A DNA stretch of 38,219 nt, taken from Dichomitus squalens LYAD-421 SS1. Taxonomy: Eukaryota; Basidiomycota; Agaricomycetes; Polyporales; Polyporaceae. A program made the position numbers and the translations under genes. Under the pieces are notes generated by a model. It searched no databases and was not told the origin of the DNA. It worked only from the letters and a program-made list of their open reading frames with translations. Shown piece by piece: positions 22,491 through 33,692 of the stretch. Within the stretch, counting starts at the first letter, position 1, and every line of letters begins with the position of its first letter. The stretch covers positions 1 through 38,219 of the forward strand of contig NW_006766989.1 of NCBI RefSeq assembly GCF_000275845.1, read 5' to 3'.

Positions 22491-23400
22491 GATCGGTCTG
22501 TCGGGTGTTCTCCGTCCCTGCTCGTATGTCGTGTGAGGTAGATAGATGGAGCACTCCGGTCACGAGCGCGCTGCTAAGAGGACTGCGCCCACGGCCGACG
22601 GATGTCTGGAGGGAGAGGGGATGCGCGCACCCGAATGGACAAGGTCGGTTACCGCAGCCTACCGATATGTGCACGAGTATACACGGCGTTGTTGCGTGCG
22701 GGCAGAGACGGTCGAGCGGTGGCGCTGGGCGCATACACTCGGCTGGGAGTCGGACGGGGCGGCAGCGTGAGGGAGAGACTGCGGACAGGAGGGAACTGAC
22801 GGCATCGACGTGGAGATTGCACTAGGCTGCCTACACGGCGTAGCTAGGGTTGTGTATGCGGGCAGGGAAGCGCGGTAGAGGGTCTCTGCGGGGAAATACG
22901 AAAGGCTGCGTTCAGGGGCCGGAGAGCATGGGAGCGTGTGGACGACTTGCGGACATTGAGCTCGAGGCGGGCGAGTGTATGCCTGCAACGACAGACGGAT
23001 GACAGGCATGAGAGAAGGGTGTGTAAGACGAGAGCGGCGACAAGTGACGGGGTCGGTAGGGAATGCGCAAACGTGTAATCCACGGAGAGCTTGTGGTGAG
23101 AAGAGCGTTGCATACATCTGAGGGAGCGCAGTCGCGATGATTGAGATCAAAAGGATCGGTGAGACATTGGGCGCGAGCTGTGCATGGCTTGACACACGAG
23201 CTGTGATGGTGCGCGTGTGCGTGTGTGCGGTGGTTAGCAGGCGTTGAGTAGCGTTGCCGGGGGCGGGTCGAGACGGTCGAGGCGGCGGTTGCGATGGGGA
23301 CGGAGATGTGATTGGCTGATGGGGCGTCCCAGAGCGGGCTCGAAGGGGGCCGGACACGCCGGGGCCGCCGGGATGTTATTCTCTCTCCGCTGCCCGTCGC
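22491..23400. other. Intergenic, no recognisable gene
   Basis: About 900 bases of GC-rich sequence between the putative minus-strand gene and the NoxR promoter. The open frames on the minus strand (up to 232 codons) are low-complexity (Pro/Ser/Thr/Arg) and lack splice or family support. A gcgtgtgcgtgtgtgcg tract occurs near 23210. Confidence 0.4.
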
Positions 23401-23604
23401 TGCGCTTGGACTTGTTCTCCTTCTCGTCCGCTCTGTGCTTGTCTTTGACCGCCCCGCCTTTCTCTTTCTTTGCTCTCTCTCTCTCTGCCTCTGCGTCCGG
23501 CACGCCACTCACGACCACCAGCGACGACCATCGTCTACTCACCATCTCCAACTCCCCTAATCGCTCTCATCACCGGCCCTCGTTACTACTATCCATCCCC
23601 CTCC
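23401..23604 (+). promoter_or_regulatory. Pyrimidine-rich core promoter / 5' UTR of NoxR
   Basis: Between 23410 and 23600 the plus strand has strong C/T runs, including tctctttctttgctctctct, followed by accatc and ctcatc motifs up to the ATG. Such CT tracts are typical upstream of transcription starts in basidiomycete genes. No TATA box is evident. Confidence 0.55.
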
Positions 23605-25943
23605 ATGTCCCTCAAGGCTGAACTCGAAACCTGGGCCGCTGCCCTCCAGGCCTACGACCAGGAAGACTTTGAAAAGAGCTTGGAGCTCTTCTCCCAGATC
23701 GCAGACTCTAGCAAGATCCTCACCAACATCGGCCTCATCTACGCCACCCTCGGCGAGCACGAGGCTGCCGTCGAGCAGTTTACTGCTGCCACCGAGCTCG
23801 ACCAGTACCTTGCCGTAGCGTGAGTCTCGCTTTTCGTATCTTCCCTTCGCAACGCGCGCAGTCAGTCCCCGCCCCCGCCATTCTCCTGCAAGTCCGTGTG
23901 CGGCAGAGGGGGGACCCGTCAAGCCTAAGCTCCGGTGCTAGGTGCTCCGCTCGATTGGCATCCTCGTCCGGGTCTCCCTCGCCCGCATGCGCGACGTTGG
24001 ACGTCTCCCCTCTCCTGACAGCGATCAGACAGTCTATCCGAGAGTGCCTGTGCCGTATGCGTCCTAGGCACGCGGCCCATGGCATGCGAGCTTGCGTTTA
24101 ACCTTCTTTGCGTGCATTTTCCTACGTGCTTTCTCCGACTTGACAACCGCGCCCAAGTCTTATCACGCTCATGGGAAGCGCGCCTCTACCATCTGTAATA
24201 CTCGCAGCATCCTGTGAACGCCCAAGGGCGACAGAGCTCGATCGCTGGGTCCTCGGGGCCACCGCGCTCACATCTCAGGGACCGTCTGCTCTCGCTATGG
24301 CTACCGATTCGGAGCGGATCGTTGATCGAGCGCACCGCCTCGACCGCTTTGCGAGATCGTCGAACTTGCGCGACTGACCTGCGGCTACAGATACTTCCAG
24401 TGCGGCGTCTCAAACTTTCTGCTCACCCGATACGACGCCGCGTACAACGACTTCTCGTCCGCCCTCCTCTACCTCCGCGGGAACCAGTTCATCAACTATG
24501 AGCAGCTCGGGCTCAAGTTCAAGCTCTACTCGGCCGAGGTCCTCTTCAACCGCGGTCTCACCCAGATCTACATGGGCAACGCCCAGGAGGGTCTGGCGGA
24601 CATGGAAGACGCGCGCCGGGAGAAGGCGACGGAGGAGCACGGCGTGATCGACGACGCCATCCAGGATCGCGGCGAGGGCTACACCGTATTCTCGATCGTG
24701 AGTCCCTCGATCGAACCCGTCCACTACAGAGCCTAATTCGGACGCGGACACAGCCCGTGGGGGTGCTGTACAGGCCGGCGCAGAAGAAGCTGGAGAACTC
24801 AAAGGCGCGCGACTTCCTGGGCAAGGCGAAGCTGGTGGCGGCGGAGTCGACGAACGACCTGTTCACGGAGTTCACCGGCGTCGTGCGGCTGAAGCAGGGC
24901 GTGACGCCCACCAACGTCTTCCTGGAGGACGGCCCGACGTCGAACCTGTCGCGGGCGGCGACGGTGGCGGCGCCGTCTGTGAGCGTACCCAGTGCGTATA
25001 CCTCAACACTCCTTGACATCATGTCTGATACGAATCTGGTCGCGCAGAGCCGGCAGATGGCGACGACCCGAAGCCCAACCTCCAGCGCGCGAAGACGACG
25101 ATCAACGTCCCCGCGGACGCGCGTGAGCGCATCCGCGCAGCAAACGTGGGCGGCGCAGGTTCCGCGCCGGTGACACCACCCAAGACGTCCCCCACGGCCC
25201 CGGCCGGCCCCTCGCTCACGCGCAGCGCGACGTCTGCAGGCGCAGGTCGCGGCCCCAGCGCGCCACTGGGACTCAACGGCCCCACGCGCGGGCTGAGCAT
25301 CCGCAAGGGCGGCTCTCCGACCGGCCCCACCGGCTCCGCGCCTCCTCGGGGCGGCGCAGGCGCGCGCATGACGGAGTTCTACGACGACTACCTGGAGGGC
25401 TACACCGGGGAGGAGGCGAACGAGGTGCCCCCGTTGCCGGAGGCGCGTGTGGCGAACTGGGCGAAGGGCGTCGGGCGCGGGGGGCGGCCGAGCGCACCGC
25501 CGAGCAGCTACGGGGGGAGCCTCTCCGGGGGCGGGTCGATGCGCCGGAAGCTGACGCGCCGCGGGACGGCGGCGAGCCGGGGGCCGGGCTCGCGCGCGGG
25601 CTCGAGCTTCTACGGGGGGTACGAGGAGGAGGAGGAGGGGTACGTGAGCGGGGAGTACGAGGACATGTTCGAGATGGTGAAGATCCGGGTGAAGCTGCAC
25701 TACCGCGAGGAGGTGCGGGGGATGGCGCTGCTGCCCGAGACGCCGTTCGAGGAGTTCATGGAGATGGTGACGCGCAAGTTCGGCGTCGTGCCGGGCGCGC
25801 TCGGCATGAAGTTCAAGGACGAGGACGGCGGGAAGGTGACGTTGCGCGACGAGATGGACTACGAGCTCGCGATCGAGACCGCGCGCCATAGCGCCAAGGG
25901 CAGGCCCGAGGGCCGCCTGGAGATCTGGTGTATGGACGAGTGA
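23605..25943 (+). CDS. noxR: NADPH oxidase regulator NoxR (p67phox-like)
   Basis: Four exons: 23605-23819, 24391-24697, 24754-24991, 25048-25943; 551 aa. Residues 1 to about 190 are TPR repeats in the p67phox arrangement (AALQAYDQEDFEKSLELFSQ, then TNIGLIYATLGEHEAAVEQF, then YFQCGVSNFLLTRYDAAYND). An activation-domain-like stretch follows (VGVLYRPAQKKLENSKARDF). The middle is Pro/Gly/Ser/Arg-rich, and residues 463-551 form a C-terminal PB1 domain (VKIRVKLHYREEVRGM...FKDEDGGKVTLRDEMDYELA). There is no SH3 domain, as expected of fungal NoxR. With Rac it activates NoxA/NoxB to make superoxide in tip growth and fruiting-body development. Intron 1 is 571 nt; the others are 56 nt. The last exon is far more GC-rich than its surroundings, so its antisense strand has a long spurious open frame. 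Confidence 0.92.
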
Positions 25944-26534
25944 GCGGGCGCACGGCCGTCCCGCCGCTATCGTGTGGGGCTGTGGTCGGGAGGGTGCGAG
26001 GTGCGCGTGTCGTCGCCGTCTGTCTTCGTCGTTCCTTCTGTGCTGTCATCCGTCGTCGTTGTCATCTTGTCTCGTCATCTCTCATGATACTCTGGATTGT
26101 CTCCTCACCCACTATTATGCGCGGTACCCTCTGTAGATGTGCTCCACTCTCCTCCTTCCTTCTCCCTCTCAACCTCATCACGGTAATTGCAATACGATAC
26201 TGTACATGCTCCGTTGCGCCCGGTACCCTCTGTACACTCCTCTCTTGGTACGGTGATTGAGCGTCAAGGCCCCGATGAACTCGCCTGCTGCGGTCTGTTT
26301 AACTATATATTATCGGTAATGCGAATCAGTCGGGGTAACATATCGTGCGCATGCGAGGCGCGTCGCCTGGAAAAGATAGCCTTCAAAAGTCACTGAACTG
26401 AACTCGATGATCAATCCGTCTGAGGTCTGTATATCTAGAGTATGAACGTAGCCGCTGTGTAAATCATACCGGAATGATGGCTGCTGGGCTCTGCTAGCAA
26501 GCGAGATGTGTAGCCCAGCCCCAAGAAGTCCGCA
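25944..26534. other. Convergent 3' flank of NoxR and the OPT transporter
   Basis: About 590 bases between two converging stop codons. The 14-base sequence cggtaccctctgta occurs twice, near 26123 and 26220, about 100 bases apart. No gene is visible. Confidence 0.5.
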
Positions 26535-29078
26535 TTATCCACAGTACACGTTCGCTGGGCACCCCACACTGGTGCCCTTCGCTGCGCCCGACACCCCTGC
26601 GATCTGCAATACCGCGTTCGCGATGCCTCCCAAACCCTCCCCGGCTATCATGCCCGCCGCGACCGCATAGCAGTACATCATCGCGCCTACCGGCCAGTAC
26701 TTGCGCCAGATGAGAGCGACAAGGCTGCCGAACAACATCGCCATGGGGTACGTGCACAGCGGACCGAGGATGAACGCGATGCCGACCGCGTTCCAGTTCG
26801 GGAACCAGACTCGCCTCTCGGGTCGGACGAATTGGAACTTGACGAACGTCGAGATGATTGTCAGAGCACCCAGACAGAGTGCGGTGATGCCAGACGAGCG
26901 AGGGACAGGTAAGGAGGGAGAGGAGACCGCGACTGAGACGGCTCGCCATGCTCCGACGTCCGGGGCGGGGAAGGCGCAGGTCGTCGTGCTGAGCTCGTTG
27001 ATGCATGGATACGCCTTGACGAAGACGACGTACATCCCCGCAGACAGGAAGATGGACACAAGCGCGCCACAACATTGGGCATAGAGTTGGACGCGCGGGG
27101 ATGCGCCGAGCAGATGCGTTGTCTTCAGGTCACCTACGTATGTGATGTGGCACGTCAGCGCGCACATAAACTCACGTCGTCCATCGCCACCCACCAAGCA
27201 TGTCTGCAGCTTGCTCTGATACAGCGAGGGTGATCATACCCGTCAAGCCGTTGTTGAGCTGATTTGCGGCGGGAGCTACACCCATGCCCTTCGAGACGCC
27301 CCCGAACACGAGCTGCGCGAAGTTCCCGAAGGTTGTCACAGGGATGACGGAGATGCGCCCCGCGCACTCTGCGCCGATGAGCGAGAAGATGAACGAGATG
27401 AGGATGGCGAGGATGGTCACTCCTGCGTTCTGGCCGAATTGGTAGCGCATGATGATAATGGTGATGATGCTCCCTATGGTCAGGCCGCCAGTCCACATCC
27501 ACCATGGCGTTTGTTCATCGAGCGGGGCGGGGTCTGGGAACTCGTCTACCTTGGCTCCGTCGGTGTATCCTCCTTCACGGGGTTTCCTGAGGATGAACCC
27601 CTTGACAGCTTCTGCCGTCGGTCCGAACCCTACCGAGAGGCTCCGGAGTACGGCACCTCCGTTCGCGACGATCTCTGCCAGGCTGGAGCACAGGAGGACG
27701 GCGCATCCGGGCCAGATCATCCAGTACTTCGGAGAGGGCGCATTGACCGGGTCGTCTAGCACCATGTTCGCGTAGTTGAGATACTCCGGGAACTCGCCCG
27801 TCTTGGTGGCCGGAATACCGAACGCTACGTTGGTTGCGACAAGCGCAGGACCTATGATTGCCCAAGCAAGGGCGGAGCCGCCTACGAAGGAGATTGAAGA
27901 AGTGAGCGGAACGAGCAAGCCTACGCCTATAAATGCTGGCGTCCACTCCCATATCCAGCCCTGATGAGCAGATGAGCAGACATCCCAATACGACGCGGAC
28001 GACGAGAGGGAAAGTCTCACCCAATTCTCGGCCGCAATGATCCACTTCCATCCCGCGCTGTAGAACCACCAACCCCAGTGCCAGTCCCACATTATGCCGG
28101 GTGCGTACTCGCTAGTAACTCGCCATACAATCGCCAAGAGGAAAGAGGTCACGAGAGCCAAGGTCTTCTTTCGGGCATTAGCGGCGGCGTGGCGGCCGAC
28201 GTGCAGCGAGCGAATCGTGTATGCCGCAGCGACAGAGTTCGGGAAGGGAAGCTTGAGCTTGAGGATATACAGTCGTCGAAGAGGCATGGTAAAGAATATC
28301 CCGACGTAGGCACAGCCGAGTGTGAACGTGATCAGACGGCTGGACGGACGGCGCTGTCGGTACAATTTGACTCGGATGATTAGGACGATAGAGCTCACCC
28401 ATAGTCCGCCACAGGATTTTCACCCAGTAAGCCAAGTTGATATGCTGCCGGGAAGCCTGAGGTGAACAACAGCCCTAGAGATCCCGCCGCCTACAGATCA
28501 TGAATGTTTGCTTCGATGAGATCACCATGGTGGTCTGTTCACTTACGGTGGCAGCACTCTGACAGCAGATGTTTTCCTTGGGCCCGAAATAACCGCCACC
28601 TAGACGGTCGGGGAGTGCCTTAGACATCGACTTCAAAATGGCAAATCCGAAGATGGATCCAAAGAGAGATGCTCCGAACGTCCAGCCCGTCTTGAGACCG
28701 AGGTACACGCTAGCGGAAACGGATGTTGAGCTAACAACGGGTGCTCGACGACGCAAAGGCTTACTTGCTTGCAGAGATGACTGCACCGAGGGCACATCCC
28801 ACGAAGACCGCGCGGAATGTAAACTGCTGCTCTTCCGGAGCGTCAGGATCCATGGGAAACGGGTCATCTGTGCCAAAATGCTCGAGAGGATCATCTTCGT
28901 CGACGCCGTCGTCGCCTTTCTCTAAAGATGAGACGGAAAGGACCTGCTCGACTTGACTACCGAAGGACTTCTCGTCTTTGCTGGACATGGAGTCCGGGGT
29001 GGGGGCATCCCGAGGGATCCCATCAGGCCCGAGAGATTCTTCGCGGATCGACATCGCGGAACGAGGAGGGGTTCGCAT
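26535..29078 (-). CDS. OPT-family oligopeptide transporter
   Basis: Six exons: 29078-28765, 28709-28547, 28490-28399, 28339-28021, 27960-27195, 27133-26535; 750 aa, all junctions in frame. An acidic cytosolic N-terminus of about 85 residues leads into VFVGCALGAVISASNVYLGL, a conserved OPT opening. Further OPT blocks include LPFPNSVAAAYTIRSLHVGR, GPALVATNVAFGIP, AECAGRISVIPVTTFGNFAQ, ADMLGDLKTTHLLGASPR and MIAGEGLGGIANAVLQIAGV. About 14 membrane segments are suggested. The family carries small peptides or peptide/metal conjugates by proton symport; fungal members of this shape resemble the yellow-stripe-like branch, but the substrate cannot be read from sequence. The start could instead be the ATG at 29054. 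Introns are 55-61 nt; intron 4 (60 nt) is stop-free. Confidence 0.9.
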
Positions 29079-31334
29079 AGACGTATCGGATGGCTGATGT
29101 AGGCATCCGTCCCTCTTAACCGGACTCTCAGAGATTGCGTTATCAGTATCGAAGAGATGTATTGTCGAATCTACATGCTCTGTATCAGCATTGGTGGTCA
29201 GAAGGAAAGATTCTCTTACGAGAAGACGGGCGAACGTATGGCGTACGGAGTGCCGGCAGCAGACTCGAACGCTCACATGCCTTGCCCCGATAAGTGAGTA
29301 CGACATGCGATAGAGGAGTATTCATGGCGCACAGGCGAAAAGGCGGAAATAACTCTCAGGAGGATGGTTGTGCACACGCTACGGGCCGCCGCGATAGCAT
29401 TAGAGCGGATACTGGATGATATGCAGTAGGTGGGGGTGACGTCAGGAAAAGGCCTTGCAGTCTTATAGGCACACCAAGAGTTGTTCCAACGGGAGCTACT
29501 CGAATGAAAGTCTGAGACGTTGAGAGGCATTGCTATTGAGCACGACGTCTACCCCGCATTAGTGTCAAGACGTGAGCTGTGAACATGTTAGAATGGGAAA
29601 TTCGCTAAGGACGTGTTGCGGTTACCTAGCTGTCAAAAATACCAAACTGCAGAATGCTACAGCATTGATAGGGATCGGGAGCCCATAGAATGGGATATCG
29701 GTTCTAACTGCGCCCACTACTCTTGCTTGACATCTATTGGAGGAAGGATAGGTAGCACGCTATTGGGATCGCGGTGGGGCATATCCAACTTTTTGGATGG
29801 TCAAGTTGATCGCGTTTTTGTGTCACAGAGTGAATATTTCTCGCTCAAGGGTAAATACTAGATCCCTGAGGCTATGATTATATGAACGGCGAGACGGTCA
29901 GCTTGGATATTGAACATAACTTGCACCTTTGGAGCTGATTCCTCAGCGGCTCCGCTGCCGGCTTTGATGATTTACGTGATGCTCAGCATACACTCAATCC
30001 TATGGTATGGAGAGTGTCAGCTCTGCAAGGAAAGAATCAGGGATAACCTTACATTCTTCAACAGCACAACCCGCTCACACCGTGTACAAGAGACCGCAAC
30101 AGCACGACCGGGGACAGCTCCTGAATTGCGCACAAAAGGGGCAGATCTTGCCTCTCGAGGGTATACTTGAGAATGGATGGCCGTAACTCGTTGGGCAGCT
30201 TGTGTACTACTACGGCAGTTGCGGCGCAGGGTCGCCCAGACACTATCGATTCCGAGCCGGGGTTGAGACTGTCTGGAAAAGCCAGGCAAACGATCCGACC
30301 TCGCAGCAAAGGTGGCTTTGCGTTGTGATGAAATAATCAGTAATGGAGTCGCGTTGAGTAGAAGTCAGAGTCCTTGTTTATGAGCTCCAGATTGGAGTTG
30401 TCGGTGGGTCGATCTCAAGTCCGGATACGACGGTCGCTTCCCACGGCCAAATGCCGGCGCTCGACTGACATCAAGCGCCCATGGGAACTTCGCGGACAGC
30501 AAGGAGACGAGAAACGCTGGATTGAACGAGAGGACGACGGAATAGGACGTGATTGATTTTCACCTGGCTGTGAGGGCATTCGTTGGCGGGACGGCCCAAC
30601 TACATAGGAGTAATAGATCTCTGTAGGGGACTCGAAGCAACCGGCGGCGGCCGAGGCGATTATTTCGCCGGAGATCCTGCACGCCACAGCGCTCGCTCTA
30701 CCTCGATCTTCATCTTGTATTTCTGGCCAGGTTTGTTCACCTTGCGCGCGTATCTCCACCGGACGCCTGAAGAACTTCATATATCGATCAAAGGCGGGGA
30801 TGCCTTGTCTATCGGTCCGTATAGCCATGGCCAGCTTCGTTCTCCCATTGACCGACACAACACTGCCTCAGCGCCCTCTCAGACAGGTGTCTTGGTTCGA
30901 AATCCACGAAGCCGATTGTGGTCGGAGGTAGCTGCTTTATGAGTATCCTAGGCTCAAGGACAGCCTTGTGTTATGCCACTTACGGTAGGGTGCTAGCGGG
31001 AGCTCGTCATCTCTGAAGTGCATCCCCTGGATGACTCTTCGCCGCAGAAGGATGTCCGCACAGATTCACTGCCAAACCTAGGAACACCCCTCCGATGTGT
31101 CAGAACATTCTCCTCGATCTTCTCATCACCTTCGGTGCGCTCAATGGTATAAGTTGAGAGTGTCACCTTCGCGCCCCCCGCACTCCTGTGTCAATCCCTC
31201 GACTCGCCTTCGTCCACTCTCGATAGCGCGTCGCCGTCGGTAAGCATCCTCAGATCTTCAGCCCTTTCACCTTCTTCAATGCGTACCTTAATTTTTTGGG
31301 ACACTGTCAGACACTCATCGGACACCGCAGGTCA
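29079..31334. other. Long intergenic stretch with no recognisable gene
   Basis: About 2.25 kb. The first few hundred bases are the OPT promoter. Open frames up to about 147 codons occur on both strands around 30400-30950 but overlap each other and show no motif or splice chain. The sequence before 31335 is C/T-rich (ctttcaccttcttcaatgcg) and is probably the HET-gene promoter. Confidence 0.45.
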
Positions 31335-33317
31335 ATGTGGCTTCTCGATACAGAGAAGATCCAACTTCAGTGGTTTTCTAGTCCTGACGACGTCTCATAC
31401 GCAATCCTCTCGCATGTTTGGACTGCATATGAGCAGACTTTCCAAGAGACTCCTCGCTTTCGCACTTCTGGCACCCGGGGCATACTCCATCGGGCGCGCG
31501 ACCGCGTACTACACCCTCCGTCAGAGAAGATCCGCAACGCATGTGCGAAGGCACGGCACGATGGCTTTCGCTGGCTTTGGGCGGATACTTGCTGCATCGA
31601 CAAGACCAACAGCGCGGAACTCTCTGAGGCCATTAACTCAATGTACGCGTGGTATCAAGGTGCGGCCATGTGTTACGCGCTGCTGGACGACGTCCCGAAC
31701 CTGAAGGAGGAGGACCCCCGCAGCCCCGCCTCCTCGTTCCGGAGAAGCAGGTGGCATAAGCGCGGGTGGACTTTGCAGGAGCTCATCGCCCCTCACTCCG
31801 TCATCTTCCTCTCTAGAGACTGGGAGGTCATCGGGTCGAAGCGCACCCTCGCGGACCTCATCGAAGAGGTGACGGGCATCGATCGGCGCGTGCTCATGCA
31901 CAAGCGCAAGGTCGAAGATATCAGTGTCGCATGCCGAATGTCGTGGGCTGCACGAAGGGAGACCAAACGCATCGAGGATCAAGCGTACTGTCTCATGGGC
32001 ATCTTCGGGGTCTACATGCCCACCATCTACGGAGAAGGCAGACATGCTTTCATTAGACTGCAGGAGGAGATTATCCGAAAGTCCCCGGACCAGAGCATCT
32101 TCGCCTGGGGATGCATCCTCGACGACTACCACTCTGGCGCATTCGTCACCAGCGCCAAGGAACATGACTACGCACCTCAATCCAACGTCGAGACTCTCCT
32201 TGCCTCTTCCCCTGCGGACTTTTCCGGATGCACGGACATCATTCCCGTTTCTCAGCGGAGCCTCTGTGACCGATTAGGCGTCGGAGAGACCTCCCCGGAA
32301 TACACGACGTCGAGCCTTGGCATCCGCACCACATTCCCTCTTATCAGCATCACTCGTACATCCTTCGTCCACGCTGCCCTCGCCCTACTAGCTTGCGAGG
32401 ATAAGCAGAGACGTATCATTGCGCTGTACCTACGGTCGCATCCGCGCTCGACGATGAGCAACCAGTTTCGTGTCGGAGGATACATCGCCCAAGGTGGGCG
32501 CCGTAATCCCTACTATCGCGCGACCCGCCTCTCTGTCTTCGAGCATAGCGACCTCGCTGTGACTGCAAAGATACGCCAGCCCTCCGGCAAGTACGCTCGT
32601 ATCCTGGTTCAACCAGAGCTGAAGGAAGTGCATATCCACTCACATGACGGCACATCCAGCGTCGGCACGCCAAGGAGTGCGATCTTGTCTTCCTCCTCCC
32701 CTAGGTCCTCCATGGTGTTCTTCGAGCCCCCTTGCACTATCGTCCTATCACCTCGGTCCGTACAGAGGTTGCGAGACTTGGGATACCTCTTGCCGGAGAT
32801 CCCCAGCAAGGGTTTCAGACTGAATGCACCGGGCGACTACAGGACCGTCTCGTTCCTGGCCTACGAGTCGTTCACGGTCCACATCGGTGTCTGCCCACTT
32901 GACCTCTCAAGCTCCACACAGAAGGCCCAGCTATGGGCGACCGTCCGCTTCGATTCTGAGCTCGGCACCATACTTGACGATTATGTCGCCAAGGCTGGCT
33001 CGTCTAAGCCCATTGGCGCACCGGAGCGAGAACCGGACGTCATTCCCGAGGAGTCGATGCTGGTACAATCGTGGAAGGACGGCCGGTGCACGTTCGGCTC
33101 GAAAGGTCGACAGGTCCGGCTAGCATTTAGCTACCCTTGTGCAGACGGGTTGGAACTAGATAAGAAGGTGTCGGAGGTGTATGAGTTGGATATCCGGTTT
33201 GAGGGCTTTTATCGACACCAGGGACGGATCGCGCTTGAGCGTAAAGGAACGATTAGTACAGAAGTCACCGCTCGATCAGGAGGGAAGCAAGTAACTCAAA
33301 GGACGTTCACCACTTGA
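31335..33317 (+). CDS. HET-domain protein (heterokaryon incompatibility family)
   Basis: An intronless frame of 660 aa beginning MWLLDTEKIQLQWF, the usual opening of basidiomycete HET proteins. The HET-domain blocks are in order: YAILSHVW (22-29), FRWLWADTCCIDK (78-90), AELSEAINSMYAWYQGA (94-110), RGWTLQELIAP (143-153), and AYCLMGIFGVYMPTIYGEG (217-235). The remaining 400 or so residues have no recognisable repeat, NACHT or ankyrin domain. HET proteins mediate allorecognition and programmed cell death on fusion of unlike hyphae. Basidiomycete copies are often numerous and variable, and the role of this one is not known. The frame is open upstream to 31296 but the first ATG is at 31335. A decayed relative lies 2.4 kb downstream (35710-36282). 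Confidence 0.9.
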   Translation: MWLLDTEKIQLQWFSSPDDVSYAILSHVWTAYEQTFQETPRFRTSGTRGILHRARDRVLHPPSEKIRNACAKARHDGFRWLWADTCCIDKTNSAELSEAINSMYAWYQGAAMCYALLDDVPNLKEEDPRSPASSFRRSRWHKRGWTLQELIAPHSVIFLSRDWEVIGSKRTLADLIEEVTGIDRRVLMHKRKVEDISVACRMSWAARRETKRIEDQAYCLMGIFGVYMPTIYGEGRHAFIRLQEEIIRKSPDQSIFAWGCILDDYHSGAFVTSAKEHDYAPQSNVETLLASSPADFSGCTDIIPVSQRSLCDRLGVGETSPEYTTSSLGIRTTFPLISITRTSFVHAALALLACEDKQRRIIALYLRSHPRSTMSNQFRVGGYIAQGGRRNPYYRATRLSVFEHSDLAVTAKIRQPSGKYARILVQPELKEVHIHSHDGTSSVGTPRSAILSSSSPRSSMVFFEPPCTIVLSPRSVQRLRDLGYLLPEIPSKGFRLNAPGDYRTVSFLAYESFTVHIGVCPLDLSSSTQKAQLWATVRFDSELGTILDDYVAKAGSSKPIGAPEREPDVIPEESMLVQSWKDGRCTFGSKGRQVRLAFSYPCADGLELDKKVSEVYELDIRFEGFYRHQGRIALERKGTISTEVTARSGGKQVTQRTFTT

Positions 33318-33692
33318 TTGGCGACACCGTAGGTTCTGGTCATAACTGGTATCGGACATTAGTGACACATGGACACCACCTGTATCAAGTACGTTAATTC
33401 GTTGATGAACCGTTCGTATCACTGCTCGACTACTTGGCCGTCGAATCGTAGCATTCCGCGAGGCCATTCCGAATCGAGATCTAAATGCCTGGGTAAGTGC
33501 CGGCTCGGCCCGTTTCGAGGGTCAGGTGCTATTGTACGGTCCGGAGTGAGGTATTTCGAGCACCTCCATGTCGTAGAAGTCAAGGTGTGCCGACGAAGCC
33601 AACCCCTAGTTATAAAGGATCCATCTGAGTTCATCCATGGACTCGGAGATCCCTTCTCTACTTGGTCCTCACACGATTCATCTGGCGGGCTG
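33318..33692. other. Short intergenic region upstream of the aldo-keto reductase
   Basis: About 375 bases from the HET stop to the reductase start. The reductase frame stays open upstream to an ATG at 33369, but that extension has no family similarity, so it is treated as promoter and 5' UTR. No other feature is visible. Confidence 0.45.

Noticed and set aside
24558..25889. 443-codon minus-strand open frame antisense to NoxR
   Set aside because: It mirrors the very GC-rich last NoxR exon and crosses two NoxR introns. Its composition is Arg/Ala/His/Pro low-complexity with no motif, whereas the plus strand encodes a clear PB1 domain.
33369..33692. Upstream extension of the aldo-keto reductase to an ATG at 33369
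   Set aside because: The 108 extra residues have no AKR similarity, and MAADIPSFTLNTG at 33693 is the normal family start.
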